From Hamadaea tsunoensis DSM 44101 (GTDB lineage Bacteria > Actinomycetota > Actinomycetes > Mycobacteriales > Micromonosporaceae): a stretch of DNA of 64,000 nt. Position numbers and translations under genes: made by a program. The notes under the pieces were generated by a model. The model did no database searches. It was not told the origin of the DNA and worked only from the letters and a program-made list of their open reading frames with translations. Of the stretch, positions 36,501 through 49,000 are shown piece after piece. Positions within the stretch are counted from its first letter, which is position 1. Every line of letters begins with the position of its first letter. The stretch covers positions 1 to 64,000 of the forward strand of contig NZ_AUAX01000018.1 of the NCBI RefSeq assembly GCF_000428945.1. The letters run 5' to 3'.

Positions 36501-39500
36501 CATCGTCGCTGGTCACGCTGCACCTCGCCGTCCAGGCACTGCGGCGCGGGGAGTGCGGTCTCGCCCTCGCGGGCGGCGTCACCGTCATGTCCACACCGGA
36601 CACGTTCATCGACTTCAGCCGCCAGCGCGGCCTGTCCGCCGACGGGCGCAGCCGCTCGTTCGCCGACGCCGCCGACGGGACCGGCTGGGGCGAGGGCGCC
36701 GGCATGCTCGTCCTGGAGCGGCTGTCGGACGCCCAGCGCCTCGGCCACCCGGTCCTCGCGCTCGTGCGCGGCTCGGCGGTCAACCACGACGGCGCCAGCA
36801 ACGGCCTCACCGCCCCCAACGGCCTGTCCCAGCAGCGCGTGATCCGCCAGGCGCTCGCCGACGCCGGACTGCGTACGTCCGATGTGGACGCGGTTGAAGG
36901 CCACGGGACGGCCACCGTCCTCGGCGACCCCATCGAGGCGCAGGCCCTGCTGGCCACCTACGGCCAGGACCGCGCCGCGCCGCTGCGGCTCGGCTCGATC
37001 AAGTCCAACATCGGCCACACCCAGGCCGCCGCGGGCGTCGCGGGCGTCATGAAGATGGTCCTCGCGCTCGGCCACGAGGTCCTGCCGCGTACCCTGCACG
37101 TCGACGCGCCGTCCGGGCACGTCGACTGGAGCACCGGCTCGGTCGAGCTGCTCACCGAGGCCCGCGCGTGGACGCGCAACGGCCGCCCGCGCCGGGCCGC
37201 CGTCTCGTCGTTCGGCATCAGCGGCACCAACGCCCACGTCATCATCGAGGAACCCCCGGCCGCCGTCGTGGCCACTGTGGAGGGACCGGCCGCGCCGTGG
37301 CCCTTCCTCCTTTCCGGGAGTACGCCGAAAGCAGTGCGCGCGCAAGCCGAGCGCCTGCGGCAGGTGGTCGCCGACGGCGGCACCGATCCGGGCGTGCTGG
37401 CGCACGCGCTCGCCACGTCGCGGGCCGCCCTCGCCCACCGCGCGGGTGTGGTCGCCGCCGACGCCGCTGCGCTGCTGCGGTCCCTGGACTCCGTCGCCGA
37501 CGGCGGCACGCCGGTCACGGCCGCGGCCGAGGGGCGGGTCGCCTTCCTGTTCACCGGGCAGGGCGCGCAGCGTACGGGGATGGGCAAGGGGCTCTACTCG
37601 CGTTTCGGGGTGTTCGCCGCGGCCTTCGACGAAGCGTGTGCGGCCCTCGACGTCGCGCGCGGCGTACCGGGTCTGCGGGAGCTGGTCTTCGACGGCGCCG
37701 AGGGTGCCCTCGACCGCACCGATCTCGCCCAGGCCGCCCTGTTCGCGTTCGAGGTGGCCGTGTTCCGCCTCCTGGAATCGTGGGGCGTACGCCCGGACCG
37801 GCTCGCCGGGCACTCGGTGGGCGAGATCGCCGCCGCGCACGCCGCCGGGGTCCTCACCCTCGCCGGGGCGGCCACCCTCGTCGCCGCCCGCGGCCGCCTG
37901 ATGTGCGAGCTGCCGGACCGGCCCGGGGCCATGGTCGCGCTCGCGATGTCCGAAGAGGACGTCCGGGAACTGCTGGCGGGCAAGGAGGACGGCGTCGGGA
38001 TCGCCGCCGTCAACGGCCCGGCCGCGGTGGTCGTCTCCGGCGACGAGGCCGCCGTGCTCGCGATCGCCGAGACGGCCCGGCAGCGGGGCGTCCTGTCGCA
38101 CCGGCTGCCGGTCAGCCACGCGTTCCACTCGCCGCTGATGGAGCCGATGCTGGCGGAGTTCGCCGCCGTCGCCGAGAGCCTGGCCTACGCCGAGCCCGCC
38201 GTTGCCGTGGTCGCGGCGGGCGACGTGACGAGCCCCGCCTACTGGGTGCGGCACGTCCGCGACACCGTCCGGTACGCCGACACGGTGCACACCCTCCTCG
38301 CGCAGGAGGTCACCACCTTCGTCGAGGTGGGTCCCGACGGGATCCTCTCCGCGCTCGGCCGCTCGGTCGCCGGCGAACAGTACGCGTTCGTCCCGCTCGT
38401 CCGCCGCGACCGGGACGAGGTCACCACGGCGCTGACTGCTCTCGTCGCGGTGCACGACCGCGGTGCCGGGGTCGACTGGCCGGCCCTGCTCGGCGCCGGA
38501 CCGGCCCGCGCCGACCTGCCCACCTACGCCTTCCAGCGCCGCCGCTTCTGGCTCGACGCGACGCCGTCCGGTGACGTGACCCGCTTCGGCCAGCGGGCCG
38601 TGCACCACCCGATGCTGGGGGCCGCGCTGAGCACGCCCGGCACCGGCGCGGCGGCGGGGGAGTCGATCGTCCTCACCGGACGGCTGTCCGCCCGGGCGCA
38701 GCCGTGGCTCGGCGACCACGTGGTGCGGGGCGCGATCCTGGTGCCGGGCACCGCGTACGCGGAACTGGCGCTGGTCGCCGCCGCGGAGTCCGGGTGCGCC
38801 GCGGTGGCCGACCTGACCATCGAGCGGCCGCTCGTGATGGCGCCCGAGGGCGGCGCCGCGATCCAGGTCGTCGTCGGCGCTCCGGCGGGCGGCGGGCGTA
38901 CCGTCGCCGTGTACGCGCGGCCGGAGAACTCCGAGTCGCCCTGGCAGCGGCACGCCTCCGGCACGCTGACCGCCGACGATCCCGGCACGCCGGCCCCGGT
39001 CCCGGGCGCCTGGCCGCCACCGGGCGCGGTACCGCTGGACCTGGACGACGCGTACGGGCGGCTGGCCGACCGCGGCTACGGCTACGGTCCGGCGTTCCAG
39101 GGACTGCTGGCCGCGTGGCGCCTGGGCGACGAGGTGTACGCCGACGTCGAGCTGCCCGAGGACACCGCGCGGGGGGCCGGGGCGTACCGGCTGCATCCCG
39201 CGCTCTTCGACACGGCCATGCACGCGGACCTCCTCGACGACGGCGACGGGCCGACGCTGCTGCCGTTCGCGTGGTCCGGCGTACGCGTCCACGCCGTCGG
39301 GGCGTCGGCGCTGCGCGTACGGATCACGAAGATCAACGGCGCCGAAGAGTCCGCGATGGAGTTCACCGACGGCGACGGGCTTCCGGTGGCCACGGTGGAC
39401 CGCCTCGTCTCCCGGGCCGCTGTGGAACTGCCCCCGGCCGACGACGGCGACCTGCTGATCGTCGAGTGGCAGCCGCGTACGCTCACCGCCGCCGAGCGCC

Positions 39501-42500
39501 TGCCCGACGGCTGGGCGGTCGTCGGCCTGGGCGAGCCGGTTCCGGCGGCCGACGTCGTCGTGGTGGACTGCGGCGCGTACCGGCCGGACGGCGACCTGCC
39601 CGGGCGGGCCCGGGAGGTCGCGCGCGAGCTGCTGTCCACGGTGCAGGCCGCGTTGCCGGGCGCCGCGCGGGTGGTGTGCGTCCGGCGTACCGGCGAGCTG
39701 GCCCACGCCGCGGTCGCGGGTCTGATCCGCGGCGTGCAGGGCGAGCACCCCGGCCGCTTCACGCTCGTCGAAGCCGACGGCGACGCCCTCGCGTGGCTGC
39801 CGGCGATCGTGGCCGCGGGCGAACCCGAGGCGGCGGTACGCCCGGACGGCGTCTTCGTGCCCCGCCTCGTCCGCACGGCGGCCGACGGCACGGCCCCGGA
39901 CTGGGGCGACGGAACCGTCCTCGTGACCGGCGGCACCGGCGGGCTGGGCGGGGAGTTCGCCCGGCACCTCGCCGCCCGTCACGGCGTACGCCGGCTCCTG
40001 CTCGCCGGACGGCGCGGTCCGGCCGCCCCCGGGGTCGCCGAACTGGTGGCCGAACTGGAGGCGCTCGGCGCGGCGGTCACCGTGGCCGCGTGCGACATGG
40101 CCGACCGCGCGAGTGTCGAGGCGCTGCTGGCCACGGCCGGCCGGGTGACCGGCGTCGTGCACGCCGCGGGCACCGCCGACGCGGCGACGGCCGAAACGCT
40201 GACCCCGCACCAGCTCGACACCGTCCTGCGGGCCAAGGTGGACGGTGCCTGGCACCTGCACGAGCTGGCCGGCGACGCCACCGCGTTCGTCCTCGTCTCC
40301 TCGGCCGGCGGCCTCGTGCTCGCCGCCGGGCAGGCCAACTACGCCGCCGCCAACACGTTCCTCGACGCGCTCGCCGAGCACCGGGCCGCCGCCGGGCAGC
40401 CCGCCGCCGCGCTCGCGTGGGGCCTGTGGGACAAGGACACCGGCCTCGGCGGCGCCCTCACCGACACCGACCTGCGCCGGATGCAGCGCCTCGGCCTGCC
40501 CGCCGTCAGCGTCGCCACCGGGCTGCGGCTGTTCGACGCGGCTCTGCGTACGGGGGCGGCGGTCGTCGCGCCGTTGCGCCTGGACCCGGCCGCGCTGCGG
40601 CAGCGCACCGACGACCTGCCCGCGCTCCTGCGGGGGTTCGCGCCCGCCGTGCGCCGGGCCGCGCCGGCGGCCGCCCGCGAACTGCCGCTGGCGCAACGCC
40701 TCGCGGGGCTGGCCGAACCGGAGCGCGACCGCCTCCTCACCGACCTGGTGGTCCGCCACGCGGCCGCGGTCCTCGGCTACGACGACCCGGCCGCGCTCGA
40801 CGGCGGGCGCGCCTTCAAGGAGCTCGGCTTCGACTCGCTGGCCGCGATCGAACTGCGCAACCTGCTCGGCACGGCCACCGGGCTGACCCTGCCCGCGACG
40901 CTGGTCTTCGACCACCCCACCGCCCGGGCGGTCGGGACGTTCCTCCAGACGAAGCTCATCGGTACGCCCGGCCGGGCCGCCGCCACGACCACGGCGGCCG
41001 CGCTGGACGAGCCGATCGCCGTCATCGGGATGGCCTGCCGGTACGCCGGCGGTGTGCAGACGCCCGAACAGCTCTGGCAGCTGCTGGTCGACGGGGTGGA
41101 CGCGGTGGTCCCGTTCCCGGCCGACCGGGGCTGGGACATCGCGGGCGTCTACGACCCGGTGCCCGGCAAGCGCGGCAAGACGTACGCCCGCGAGGGCGGC
41201 TTCGTGCCCGAGGGGATCTGGTTCGACCCGGCCTTCTTCGGCATCGGCCCGTTCGAGGCGCTGGCGATGGACCCGCAGCAGCGGCTGCTGCTCGAATGCG
41301 CGTGGGAGGCGATCGAACGGGCGGGCATCGACCCCGCCGCCCTGCGCGGCAGCCTCACCGGCGTGTTCGCGGGCGCCATGTACGACGACTACGGCAGCCG
41401 GGCCAAGGACGCGCCCGCCGAGGTCGCCGGCTACCTGGCCAACGGCAGCTCGGGCGCGGTCGTCTCGGGCCGCGTCTCCTACCTGCTCGGCCTCGAAGGC
41501 CCGTCGATGACGATCGACACCGCCTGCTCCTCGTCGCTGGTCGCCCTGCACCTGGCGTCCCAGGCGCTGCGCGGCGGCGAGTGCGGGCTGGCCCTCGCGG
41601 GCGGCGTCACGATGCTGTCCAACACCGACCTGTTCGTGGACTCCAGCCGCCAGGGCGTCCTGGCGCCGGACGGGCGGTGCAAGTCGTTCTCAGCCGCCGC
41701 CGACGGGGTCGGCTGGGCCGAAGGGGCCGGGCTGGTCCTGCTCGAACGCCTCTCCGACGCCCGCCGCAACGGCCACACCGTCCTGGCCGTCCTGCGCGCC
41801 AGCGCGGTGAACCAGGACGGCGCCTCCAACGGCCTCACCGCCCCCAACGGCCCGTCCCAGGAGCGGGTCATCCGGGCCGCGCTCGCCGCCGCCGGGCTCC
41901 AGCCGTCCGATGTGGACGCGGTGGAGGCGCACGGCTCGGGCACGAAGCTCGGCGACCCCATCGAGGCCCAGGCGCTGCTGGCCACCTACGGCCAGGACCG
42001 CGAGCGGCCGCTGTGGCTCGGCTCGGTCAAGTCCAACATCGGCCACGCCCAGGCGGCCGGCGGCGTCGCCGCCCTCATCAAGGTCGTCCTGTCGCTGCGC
42101 AACGGGCTGCTGCCCAGGACGCTGCACGTGGACCGGCCCTCCCCGCACGTGGACTGGTCGTCGGGCGCGGTGGAACTGCTGACCTCGCCACGGGAGTGGA
42201 CGGCGAACGGCCGCCCGCGCCGCGCCGGCATCTCCTCGTTCGGCATCAGCGGGACCAACGCCCACCTCATCGTCGAGGAGGCACCCGCTGCCGCCTCCGC
42301 CGCCGCCTCCGCGCCGGGAGCGCAGCCGCCCGTCGTGGCGCTGCCGTTGAGCGCGGCCCACCCGGACGCCCTGCGCGACCAGGCGCGGCGGCTGCACGCG
42401 TACCTCGTCTCCGGCGAAGCCGGCCTCGCGGACGTGGCGTACTCGCTGGGGACCACGCGTACCGCGCTGGAACACCGGGCGGTCGTCGTGGCGGCGGACC

Positions 42501-45500
42501 GGGCGGCGGCCCTCACCGGGCTGGAGCGGCTCGCCGACGCCGCGGTCGCCGACGGCGCCGTGACCGGGCGGGCCCGGCCGGGCGGGCGTACCGCGTTCGT
42601 CTTCACCGGCCAGGGATCGCAGCGGCTGGGCATGGGCCGCGCCCTGTACGCCGCCTTCCCCGCCTTCGCCCGAGCGCTGGACGAAGTCCTCGCCCAGCTG
42701 CCGGCCGACCTGCGCGACGTCATGTGGCACGGCGACGGTCAGGATCTCGCCCGGACCGGGTACGCCCAGCCGGCCATCTTCGCCGTCGAGGTGGCGCTCT
42801 ACCGCCTGCTGGAGTCGTGGGGCGTACGCCCGGACGTGGTGGCCGGGCACTCGATCGGCGAACTGGCCGCGGCGCACGTCGCCGGGGTGCTCGACCTCGC
42901 CGGGGCCTGCGCGCTGGTGTCTGCCCGCGCGGCCCTCATGCAGGCGCTCCCGCCGGGCGGAGCCATGATGGCTGTACGCGCGACCGAGGCCGAGGTACGC
43001 CCGGCCCTGCGCGACGGCGTCGACATCGCGGCGATCAACGGGCCCCGCTCGATCGTGCTCGCCGGTGACGAGGACGCCGTGGCCGAGGTGGCCGCCGGAT
43101 TCGGCTCCGCCAAGCGGCTGCGCGTCTCGCACGCCTTCCACTCCGGCCGGATGGACCCGATGCTGCCCGAGTTCGCGGTGGTCGCCGAAGGCATCGAGCA
43201 CCACCCGGCGGTGATCCCGGTGGTCCTCGGCGGCGACCCGAGCCCCGACTACTGGGTACGCCAGGTCCGCCAGGCGGTCCGCTTCACCGACACCGTCGCG
43301 GCGCTGCGGGCGCAGGGCGTGACCCGGTTCGTCGAGCTCGGGCCGGACGCCGTGCTGACCGCGCTCGTGGCCGAGTGCCTCAGCGACGCGGCCGACGGCG
43401 TTCTCCTGACCCCGGTGCAGCGCAGCGGCCGCGACGAAGCGGTCGCCGTGCTCGACGCCGTCAGCCGCGTGTACGCCCACGGCGGCCCGGTCGACTGGGC
43501 CGCGGTCCACCCGGGCGGGCGTACCGTGCCGCTGCCGACGTACGCGTTCCAGCGCCGGCGCTACTGGCTCGACGCCAGCGAGGCCGCCGGGAACGTCGCC
43601 GCGGCCGGCCTGACCGCGGCCACGCACCCGCTGCTGGGCGCGGTCGTCGACCTGCCCGACACCGGCGCGGTCGTCCTCACCGGACGGTTGTCCGCCGACA
43701 GCGTCGGCTGGCTCGGCGACCACGTCATCCACGGGCGTACCGTGCTGCCGGGCACGGCCTTCGTGGAGCTGGCCGTGCAGGCCGCCGACGAGGTGGGCCT
43801 GGACGTGGTGGAGGAGCTGACCCAGCACCGCCCGCTCGTGGTGCCGGCCGGGGAGGCGATGACGGTACGCCTCGTCGCCGGAGCCGAGGAGGACGGCGGC
43901 CGCCCGCTGTCGATCTACGCGCGGCCGGCCGGTTCGCGCGGCGCGACCTGGACCCTGCACGCCCAGGGCCGCCTCGGCCGGGCCGCCGCCACGCCGGCCG
44001 CCGACCTGACCGCCGACCTGACAGTGTGGCCGCCGCCCGGCGCCGACCCGGTCGACCTCGACGGCGTCTACGAGCACCTGGCGGACCTCGGATTCGGCTA
44101 CGGGCCCCAGTTCCAGGGGCTGCGCAAGGTCTGGCGGTCGGGCGGGTCCGCGTACGCGGAGGTGGCGCTGGCCGACCCCGCCGACGCCGCCCGCTACGGA
44201 CTGCACCCGGCCCTCCTCGACGCGGCCCTCGGGACGATGGACTTCCTGGTCGACGGGGGACCGTCGGCGCTGACCGAGGCCACCATCCCGTTCGCGTGGA
44301 ACGGCGTACGCCTGACCGGCGGGGGTGCGGCGGCGCTGCGCGTCCGCGCCCGGCAGGTCCCCGGCGGCGTCGAGCTGACCCTCGCCGACCCGGGCGGCGC
44401 GGCGGTCGGCTCGGTGGACCTGATCGCCGTCCGGCCCGTCGCGGCGGGGCAGCTCGACGGGGTGAGCACCGCACCGGAAGCGTTGCTGCGCATAGGCTGG
44501 CGGCCCGGGCCGGTGCTCGCCGCGGCCGAACCGGACCCGTCGGTCGTCGTGCTCGACCGGGCCGCCCCGGCGACCGGTGACGTGCTCGCCGACGCCCGCG
44601 CGGCCGCGTACGCCACAGTGGACGGACTGCGGGCCGCCCTGGCCGACAGCGACGCGACCGTGGTCGTGGTGACCCGCCGCGCGGTGCTCACACCGGGCGG
44701 ACCGGACCTGGCCGCCGCCCCCATCTGGGGCCTCGTACGCGCGGCCCAGGCCGAGCACCCCGGCCGCGTCCTGCTCGTGGACAGCGACGACACCGCGGAG
44801 TCCCGGCGGATGCTCGCCGCGGCCGTGGCGACCGGGGAACCGGAGATGGCGTTGCGCGACGGCCGGCTGCTGCTGCCGCGACTGGAGCCGCAGGGCACCG
44901 TCGGGGCCGCCGCCGCCTGGAACCCCGACGGGACGGTCCTGATCACCGGCGGTACCGGCCTGCTCGGCGGGCACCTGGCCCGGCACCTCGTGACCGCCCG
45001 GGGCGTACGCCGGCTGGTGCTCACGAACCGGCGCGGACCGCAGGCGCCCGGCGTGCCGGAACTGTGCGCGGACCTGGCGGCCCTGGGGGCGGACGTGACC
45101 GTGGCCGCGTGGGACGGCGCCGACCGCGACGGGCTCGCCGCCCTGCTGGCCGCGATCCCGGCGGAGCACCCGCTGACGGCCGTCGTGCACGCGGCCGGGC
45201 GGATGGACAGCGCGATCCTGACCGCGCTGACCCCCGCCCAGATCGACGCCGTGTACGCGGCCAAGGCCGACCCGGCCTGGCACCTGCACGAGCTGACCCG
45301 CGACCACGACCTCGCGGCGTTCGTCCTCTACTCCTCGGCGGGCGGCCTCGTACTGGCCGCCGGGCAGGCCAACTACGCGGCCGCGAACGTCTTCCTCGAC
45401 GCGCTCGCCGAGCACCGGGCGGCCGCCGGGCTCCCCGCGACGTCGCTCGCCTGGGGCCCGTGGGAGGGGGCGGGCGCGGAGATCGACCGCGACCGGCTCG

Positions 45501-46075
45501 CCCGCACCGGCGTGGCCGAGCTGTCCGTCGCCGAGGGCCTCGCGCTGTTCGACGCGGCGCTCGGCGGCGGGCCGGTCCTCGTGCCGCTGAAGACCGCGCC
45601 CGCCGGGGGCGAACCGCCGGCTCTGCTACGGGCGTTGGGCCGCAAGGCTTCCCGCCCGGTCGCGACCGCGCCGGCGGCGGTGGAGAAGCCGCTGGCCGAG
45701 CGGCTGGCGGACCTGGATCCGGTGCACCGCGAGCGACTCCTGCTCGACCTCGTCCGCACGCACGTCGCCGCCGTCCTGGGCTACGACGACGCGAGCGCGG
45801 TGGACGCCGAGAAGGCGTTCCTCGACCTCGGCCTGGACTCGCTGGCCGGGCTCGAACTGCGCAACCGGCTCGGCGCGGCCACCGGGCTGCGGCTGCCGGC
45901 CACCCTCGTGTTCGACCATCCGTCGCCGCTGCCGCTGGCCCGCCACCTGCTCGGCGAGCTCGTCCCCGAGGAGCCGCCGGCCGAGCCCGAGGACGGCATC
46001 GAGGACGCGGTCGCCGGCATGGACCTGGCCGACCTCGTGCGGTCGGTGTACCGCGGTACCGGGGAGAGTGCGTAA
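30578..46075 (+). CDS. Type I modular PKS 1: loading ACP plus modules 1-3
   Basis: About 5,165 residues. It begins with a bare loading ACP (Ser58, GFDSLAAVE) with no loading AT or KSQ, as expected if a discrete AT brings the starter. Module 1: KS (Cys289, TACSGS), AT (Ser727; HAFH 820), DH (His1022, Asp1182), KR (Tyr1599), ACP (Ser1745). Module 2: KS (Cys1974), AT (Ser2413; HAFH 2514), DH (His2714, Asp2878), KR (Tyr3255), ACP (Ser3420). Module 3: KS (Cys3650), AT (Ser4092; HAFH 4185), DH (His4382, Asp4548), KR (Tyr4933), ACP (Ser5088). All DHs have HxxxGxxxxP. HAFH predicts malonyl-CoA; KR plus DH predicts three conjugated double bonds. KR1 carries a 15-bp tandem repeat. The C-terminal tail (about 35 residues) is a likely docking segment. 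The stop overlaps the next ATG (TAATG). Confidence 0.95.
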   Translation: MDAPLVRRLAELDPARRDAHLTGLVLDVTRDVLAIVHPGGSPAAVDAGLPFRELGFDSLAAVEFAERLAAATGLAVPVTVTFDHPTPAAIVAVVRTLAGFDEAVVTGPAADRVDPDEPIAIIGIGCRYPGGVASPEQLWDLVAAGRHVLTPFPEDRGWDLEALYDPDPDKPGTSYVRTGGFLPDAARFDADFFGIAPREASAMDPQQRVVLETAWEAVERAGIDPDSLRGSVTGVFVGAEAQEYGPRLHEAPDGLDGYLLTGNAPSVIAGRVAYSLGLEGPALTVDTACSGSLVAVHLAVQALRRGQCGLALAGGVAILAAPGTFTAFSRQRGLAADGLCKAFAAAADGTAFGEGAGLFVLERLSDAVRNGHTVVAVIRGTAVNSDGASNGLTAPSGVAQERVIRAALADAGLRPQDVGAVEAHGTGTRLGDPIEARALLSAYGRDRGEPLWLGSVKSNIGHTQAAAGAAGLIKMAMAMRHETLPRTVHVDAPTPHVDWSAGSVELLTESRAWPRGGQPRRAGVSSFGVSGTNAHVIIEEPPVPVPAAVSDADGPALLVLSAKGEQALRAQARRLLARLDEPVRLADLGHSLATTRAAHGHRAAVVAAGLDAARAGLAAVAEGSAAIADTAGPGTLAMIFTGQGAQRLGMGRSLALAYPVFAAAFDEAASHLDLQLDRPLRDVLAGSDADLLAQTAYTQCALFAVEVALARLLESWGVRPAVVLGHSIGELAAAHIAGLWDLADACTVVAARGRLMQALPTGGAMVSIPAAEDEVRARLTDGAGIAAVNGPTATVVSGEQAAVDAVAAHFTGAQRLRVSHAFHSALMEPMLAEYRQILQFVEYAEPTVPLVSTVTGRVADPAELRTPDYWVRQVREPVRFADAVAELGGFGVRTVVEAGPHPVLSALARAGVSSEDVTFVPLMRDGSDEAETVLAALGRLYARGGRVDWPAHFAGAARVDLPTYAFQRDHFWAPPPVPADAAGLGLAGAGHPLLGAQVDLEGGPTVLTGRISAATQPWLADHTIAGRTLLPATAFVELALHAGERVGCVSVGELTLHAPLVLPPGGVALQLVVGTPDEAGDRPIEFASRSDGDITTWTRHASGRLSPAAAPTFALSSAWPPPGAEPIALDGFYENLAEQGYGYGPAFQGLRAAWRLGTDVYAEIAAPAARPGGFGLHPALLDAVLQATDFASGATADGAVHLPFAWNGITRYAHGASALRARITPGAAGDVSLVLADAAGEPVATVASFRTRPVAAGLLESPVDAPLYRVEWVPPPATESVESAGDLRLTFAAPVPSEAGGLPAAVHEAADRCRAAIQEWLSTDRADADRLVVTVPVGLAAAAVRGLVRSAAAEHPGRILMVERADTTRADTTRADTTRADTEGADTEQADAERADTTQGADPADEGLQAVVAAAFAAGETEIRLTGAGALVPRLARFRPAADPAPAGFSWPTTGTVVVTGGTGGLGALVARHLVAAHGVRKLLLISRRGPGAPGADTLIADLTAAGARVKAVAADVADRAALAAALKKVDVTAVVHAAGVVDDATVAVMTAEQLRATLRSKVDGAWHLHELTAGRELTAFVLFSSAAGHFDGAGQAGYAAANTFLDALAAHRTAEGKPATAPAWGLWDGADGMGAALRDADRARLLRQGVPPLSVEENLAALDLAVASGEPALVPVRLDLPAVKARPDGVPPMLRGLAPTAARKQAAQNDLLDLVRRHVATVLGHSGPAAVAPKRALSELGFDSLAAIELRNALDAATGLRLPATLVFDYPTPRAIADHLRERLDGARRQTAVQAAVASGEPIAIVGMSCRYPGDVESPEDLWRLLAGEVDAIGPFPADRGWDVGAIYDPEPGRSGKTYVRDGGFLSGAALFDPEFFEIGPREAQAMDPQQRLLLEISWEALERARIDPSRLRGSATGVFAGVMYHDWATRLGTVPEDVAGYIGNGSLASVVSGRVAYALGLEGPTVTVDTACSSSLVTLHLAVQALRRGECGLALAGGVTVMSTPDTFIDFSRQRGLSADGRSRSFADAADGTGWGEGAGMLVLERLSDAQRLGHPVLALVRGSAVNHDGASNGLTAPNGLSQQRVIRQALADAGLRTSDVDAVEGHGTATVLGDPIEAQALLATYGQDRAAPLRLGSIKSNIGHTQAAAGVAGVMKMVLALGHEVLPRTLHVDAPSGHVDWSTGSVELLTEARAWTRNGRPRRAAVSSFGISGTNAHVIIEEPPAAVVATVEGPAAPWPFLLSGSTPKAVRAQAERLRQVVADGGTDPGVLAHALATSRAALAHRAGVVAADAAALLRSLDSVADGGTPVTAAAEGRVAFLFTGQGAQRTGMGKGLYSRFGVFAAAFDEACAALDVARGVPGLRELVFDGAEGALDRTDLAQAALFAFEVAVFRLLESWGVRPDRLAGHSVGEIAAAHAAGVLTLAGAATLVAARGRLMCELPDRPGAMVALAMSEEDVRELLAGKEDGVGIAAVNGPAAVVVSGDEAAVLAIAETARQRGVLSHRLPVSHAFHSPLMEPMLAEFAAVAESLAYAEPAVAVVAAGDVTSPAYWVRHVRDTVRYADTVHTLLAQEVTTFVEVGPDGILSALGRSVAGEQYAFVPLVRRDRDEVTTALTALVAVHDRGAGVDWPALLGAGPARADLPTYAFQRRRFWLDATPSGDVTRFGQRAVHHPMLGAALSTPGTGAAAGESIVLTGRLSARAQPWLGDHVVRGAILVPGTAYAELALVAAAESGCAAVADLTIERPLVMAPEGGAAIQVVVGAPAGGGRTVAVYARPENSESPWQRHASGTLTADDPGTPAPVPGAWPPPGAVPLDLDDAYGRLADRGYGYGPAFQGLLAAWRLGDEVYADVELPEDTARGAGAYRLHPALFDTAMHADLLDDGDGPTLLPFAWSGVRVHAVGASALRVRITKINGAEESAMEFTDGDGLPVATVDRLVSRAAVELPPADDGDLLIVEWQPRTLTAAERLPDGWAVVGLGEPVPAADVVVVDCGAYRPDGDLPGRAREVARELLSTVQAALPGAARVVCVRRTGELAHAAVAGLIRGVQGEHPGRFTLVEADGDALAWLPAIVAAGEPEAAVRPDGVFVPRLVRTAADGTAPDWGDGTVLVTGGTGGLGGEFARHLAARHGVRRLLLAGRRGPAAPGVAELVAELEALGAAVTVAACDMADRASVEALLATAGRVTGVVHAAGTADAATAETLTPHQLDTVLRAKVDGAWHLHELAGDATAFVLVSSAGGLVLAAGQANYAAANTFLDALAEHRAAAGQPAAALAWGLWDKDTGLGGALTDTDLRRMQRLGLPAVSVATGLRLFDAALRTGAAVVAPLRLDPAALRQRTDDLPALLRGFAPAVRRAAPAAARELPLAQRLAGLAEPERDRLLTDLVVRHAAAVLGYDDPAALDGGRAFKELGFDSLAAIELRNLLGTATGLTLPATLVFDHPTARAVGTFLQTKLIGTPGRAAATTTAAALDEPIAVIGMACRYAGGVQTPEQLWQLLVDGVDAVVPFPADRGWDIAGVYDPVPGKRGKTYAREGGFVPEGIWFDPAFFGIGPFEALAMDPQQRLLLECAWEAIERAGIDPAALRGSLTGVFAGAMYDDYGSRAKDAPAEVAGYLANGSSGAVVSGRVSYLLGLEGPSMTIDTACSSSLVALHLASQALRGGECGLALAGGVTMLSNTDLFVDSSRQGVLAPDGRCKSFSAAADGVGWAEGAGLVLLERLSDARRNGHTVLAVLRASAVNQDGASNGLTAPNGPSQERVIRAALAAAGLQPSDVDAVEAHGSGTKLGDPIEAQALLATYGQDRERPLWLGSVKSNIGHAQAAGGVAALIKVVLSLRNGLLPRTLHVDRPSPHVDWSSGAVELLTSPREWTANGRPRRAGISSFGISGTNAHLIVEEAPAAASAAASAPGAQPPVVALPLSAAHPDALRDQARRLHAYLVSGEAGLADVAYSLGTTRTALEHRAVVVAADRAAALTGLERLADAAVADGAVTGRARPGGRTAFVFTGQGSQRLGMGRALYAAFPAFARALDEVLAQLPADLRDVMWHGDGQDLARTGYAQPAIFAVEVALYRLLESWGVRPDVVAGHSIGELAAAHVAGVLDLAGACALVSARAALMQALPPGGAMMAVRATEAEVRPALRDGVDIAAINGPRSIVLAGDEDAVAEVAAGFGSAKRLRVSHAFHSGRMDPMLPEFAVVAEGIEHHPAVIPVVLGGDPSPDYWVRQVRQAVRFTDTVAALRAQGVTRFVELGPDAVLTALVAECLSDAADGVLLTPVQRSGRDEAVAVLDAVSRVYAHGGPVDWAAVHPGGRTVPLPTYAFQRRRYWLDASEAAGNVAAAGLTAATHPLLGAVVDLPDTGAVVLTGRLSADSVGWLGDHVIHGRTVLPGTAFVELAVQAADEVGLDVVEELTQHRPLVVPAGEAMTVRLVAGAEEDGGRPLSIYARPAGSRGATWTLHAQGRLGRAAATPAADLTADLTVWPPPGADPVDLDGVYEHLADLGFGYGPQFQGLRKVWRSGGSAYAEVALADPADAARYGLHPALLDAALGTMDFLVDGGPSALTEATIPFAWNGVRLTGGGAAALRVRARQVPGGVELTLADPGGAAVGSVDLIAVRPVAAGQLDGVSTAPEALLRIGWRPGPVLAAAEPDPSVVVLDRAAPATGDVLADARAAAYATVDGLRAALADSDATVVVVTRRAVLTPGGPDLAAAPIWGLVRAAQAEHPGRVLLVDSDDTAESRRMLAAAVATGEPEMALRDGRLLLPRLEPQGTVGAAAAWNPDGTVLITGGTGLLGGHLARHLVTARGVRRLVLTNRRGPQAPGVPELCADLAALGADVTVAAWDGADRDGLAALLAAIPAEHPLTAVVHAAGRMDSAILTALTPAQIDAVYAAKADPAWHLHELTRDHDLAAFVLYSSAGGLVLAAGQANYAAANVFLDALAEHRAAAGLPATSLAWGPWEGAGAEIDRDRLARTGVAELSVAEGLALFDAALGGGPVLVPLKTAPAGGEPPALLRALGRKASRPVATAPAAVEKPLAERLADLDPVHRERLLLDLVRTHVAAVLGYDDASAVDAEKAFLDLGLDSLAGLELRNRLGAATGLRLPATLVFDHPSPLPLARHLLGELVPEEPPAEPEDGIEDAVAGMDLADLVRSVYRGTGESA
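34667..34771 (+). repeat. 15-bp tandem repeat, seven units, inside KR1
   Basis: Seven imperfect units of CGGGCCGACACCACA, the first three identical and the rest diverged, encode a run of Arg-Ala-Asp-Thr-Thr-like pentapeptides. They lie in the non-catalytic structural half of the module 1 ketoreductase, before its GGTGGLG motif. The reading frame is kept. Confidence 0.9.
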
Positions 46076-49000
46076 TGACGGTCACCGCCGCCCAGCTCGC
46101 CGACGCCCTGCGTCAGTCGGTCGCCGACAACGAACGCCTGCGCCGCCGCGTCGACCGGTTCAGCGAGCCGATCGCGGTCGTCGGCATGGCCTGCCGGCTG
46201 CCCGGCGCCGACTCGCCGGAGGCGTACTGGCGGCTGCTGGCCGCCGGCGGCGACGCCATCGGGGAGTTCCCCGCCGACCGCGGCTGGGACGTCGCGTCGC
46301 TCTATCCACATCGGACCATATCGCGGCACGGCGGCTTCGTCGCCGCCGCCGGGGACTTCGACGCCGACCTGTTCGGCATCTCGCCCCGCGAGGCGCAGAC
46401 CATGGACCCCCAGCAGCGGCTGCTGCTGGAGTGCGCCTGGGAGGCCGTCGAGCGGGCGGGCATCGCGCCGCTGTCGCTGCGCGGCACGCCGACCGGGGTC
46501 TACGCCGGGGTCATGGTCCACGACTACCCGCTCGCGAGCAGCGACGGCAGCCTCGTCTCCGGCCGGGTGGCGTACACGCTGGGGTTGGAGGGGCCGGCCC
46601 TGACGGTCGACACCGCCTGCTCCTCCTCGCTGGTCGCCCTGCACCTCGCGGCGGCCGCGCTCCGGGCGGGGGAGTGCTCGCTCGCGCTCGTCGGCGGGGT
46701 CACGGTCTTCGCCGAGCCCGACATGTTCGTCTACTTCAGCGAGCAGGGCGGCCTCGCGCCGGACGGGCGCTGCAAGGCCTTCGGGGACGGCGCGGACGGC
46801 GTCGGCTGCGCGGAGGGCGCCGCCGTCCTGCTCGTCGAGCGGCTCGCCGACGCCGAACGGCTCGGGCATCCCGTCCTCGCGGTCGTGCGCGGCAGCGCCG
46901 TCAACTCCGACGGCGCCTCCAACGGCTTCACCGCCCCCAACGGCCAGGCGCAGCAGCGGGTCATCCGCGCCGCCCTGGCCGCCGCCGGCCTCCAGGCGTC
47001 CGATGTGGATGCGATCGAGGCGCACGGCACCGGCACCGCCCTCGGCGACCCCATCGAGGCCGAAGCGCTGCTGGCCACCTACGGCCAGGGCCGCGAAGAG
47101 CCGGTCCTGCTCGGCTCGGTCAAGTCCAACATCGGCCACACGCACGCCGCCGCGGGCGTGGCCGGGATCGTCAAGATGATCCTCGCGCTCGGCCACGAGA
47201 GCCTGCCGCGCACGCTGCACGCCGACGTCCCGTCGTCGCATGTGGACTGGGCGGGCGGGCGCGTCGAACTGCTGCGCGAGGCCCGGCCGTGGCCGCGCGG
47301 CGAGCGTACCCGGCGGGCGGGCGTGTCGTCCTTCGGCCTCAGCGGCACCAACGCCCACGTCATCATCGAGGAACCCGCGCCCGTCGTGTCGGCCGGTCCC
47401 GTCGCGCCGGTCCCGGCCGAGCGCACCGGCGGCCCGCTGCCGTGGCTGCTGTCCGCCCGCACCCCGGCCGCGCTGCGCGGCCAGGCCGCGGCGCTGTTGT
47501 CCCTTGTGGACGAACAGCACCCCGACGACGTCGCCTTCTCCCTGGCCACCTCCAGATCCGCGCTACCGCACCGAGCCATGATCACTTCAGGTGTACGCGT
47601 GGCCCTGCGAGCCCTGTCCGACGGCACCGCGGCGCCGGGGCTGCTCACCGGGGCGCCCGGCGAAGGACGGCTGGCGTACCTGTTCACGGGGCAGGGGGCG
47701 CAGCGGGTCGGGATGGGCCGCGAACTCCACGAGACCTTCCCGGCCTTCGCCGACGCCCTCGACGCCGTGCTCGCGTACCTGCCGGGGGAGGTGAGGGACG
47801 TCCTGTGGAACGACGCCGAACGCCTCGACCGCACCGGGTACGCCCAGCCGGCCCTGTTCGCGGTCGAAGTGGCGCTCTTCCGGCTGCTGGAGACGTGCGG
47901 GCTGACCCCGGACGCCGTGGCCGGGCACTCGATCGGCGAGATCGCGGCCGCCCACGCCGCCGGGGTGCTGACCCTGCCGGACGCCTGCGCGCTCGTCACC
48001 GCCCGGGCGAGCCTGATGCAGGAACTGCCGCCCGGCGGCGCGATGGTCGCCCTCGTCGCCACCGAGGACGAGGTGCGCCCCCTGCTCGGTCCCGGCGTCG
48101 ACCTCGCCGCCGTCAACGGTCCCCGCGCTGTGGTGATCTCCGGCGCGGCCGCCGAGGTGGCCGCCGTGGCCGCGAAGTTCGACACCGCCCAGCCCCTGCG
48201 CGTCTCGCACGCTTTCCACTCGCCGCTGATGGAGCCGATGCTGGCCGCGTACCGGGCGGTGGCGGCCGGGCTCTCCTACGCCGAGCCGCGGATCCCGGTC
48301 GTCTCCACCGTCACCGGCGAGGCGGCCGCCCGGGGCGAGCTGACCGACCCCGAATACTGGGTACGCCAGGTCCGGCGGCCGGTCCGCTTCCATGACGCCG
48401 TCCGGACCCTCGCGGCCACGGGGGTCCGGCGGTTCGTCGAGGTCGGGCCGTCGGGCGTGCTCACGGGACTCGTCGCGCGCGCCCTCGACGGGGACGCCGA
48501 CGTCTGCGTACCGGTGCTGCGGCGCGACCGGTCCGAGGCCGAAGCGTTCGCCGCGGCACTGGGCGAGCTGCATGTGCGCGGTGTGGCCGTCGACTGGCGA
48601 CCGGTCTTCACCGGCCGCGGAGCGCGCCGCGTCGACCTGCCCGTGTACGCCTTCCAGCGCCGCCCCTACTGGCTGCGCCCCGATCGCGTGGACGTGGCCG
48701 GGGCGGGACTGGCGGCCGCGGCGCACCCCCTGCTCGGTGCCGTCGTCCAGCTGCCCGGCGACGAGGGGGTCATCCTCACGGGACGGTTGCCGGGGGACGC
48801 CTGGCTCGCCGACCACGCCGTCGCCGGGCGGCCCGTCCTGCCCTCGACCGCCTACGTCGACCTGGCCCTGTACGCGGGCGCCATGGCCGGCTGCCCGCAC
48901 CTCGTCGAACTGGTCCTGGCGGCGCCGCTGCCGACCGACGGCGCCGAACCGGTCCACCTCCAGGTACGCGTCGGCGCGCCGGACCACGCCGGCGACCGCC

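Noticed and set aside
30185..46085. Long minus-strand and alternate plus-strand frames opposite PKS 1
   Set aside because: They lack any domain and come from extreme GC bias at third positions. The PKS frame has all catalytic motifs in order.
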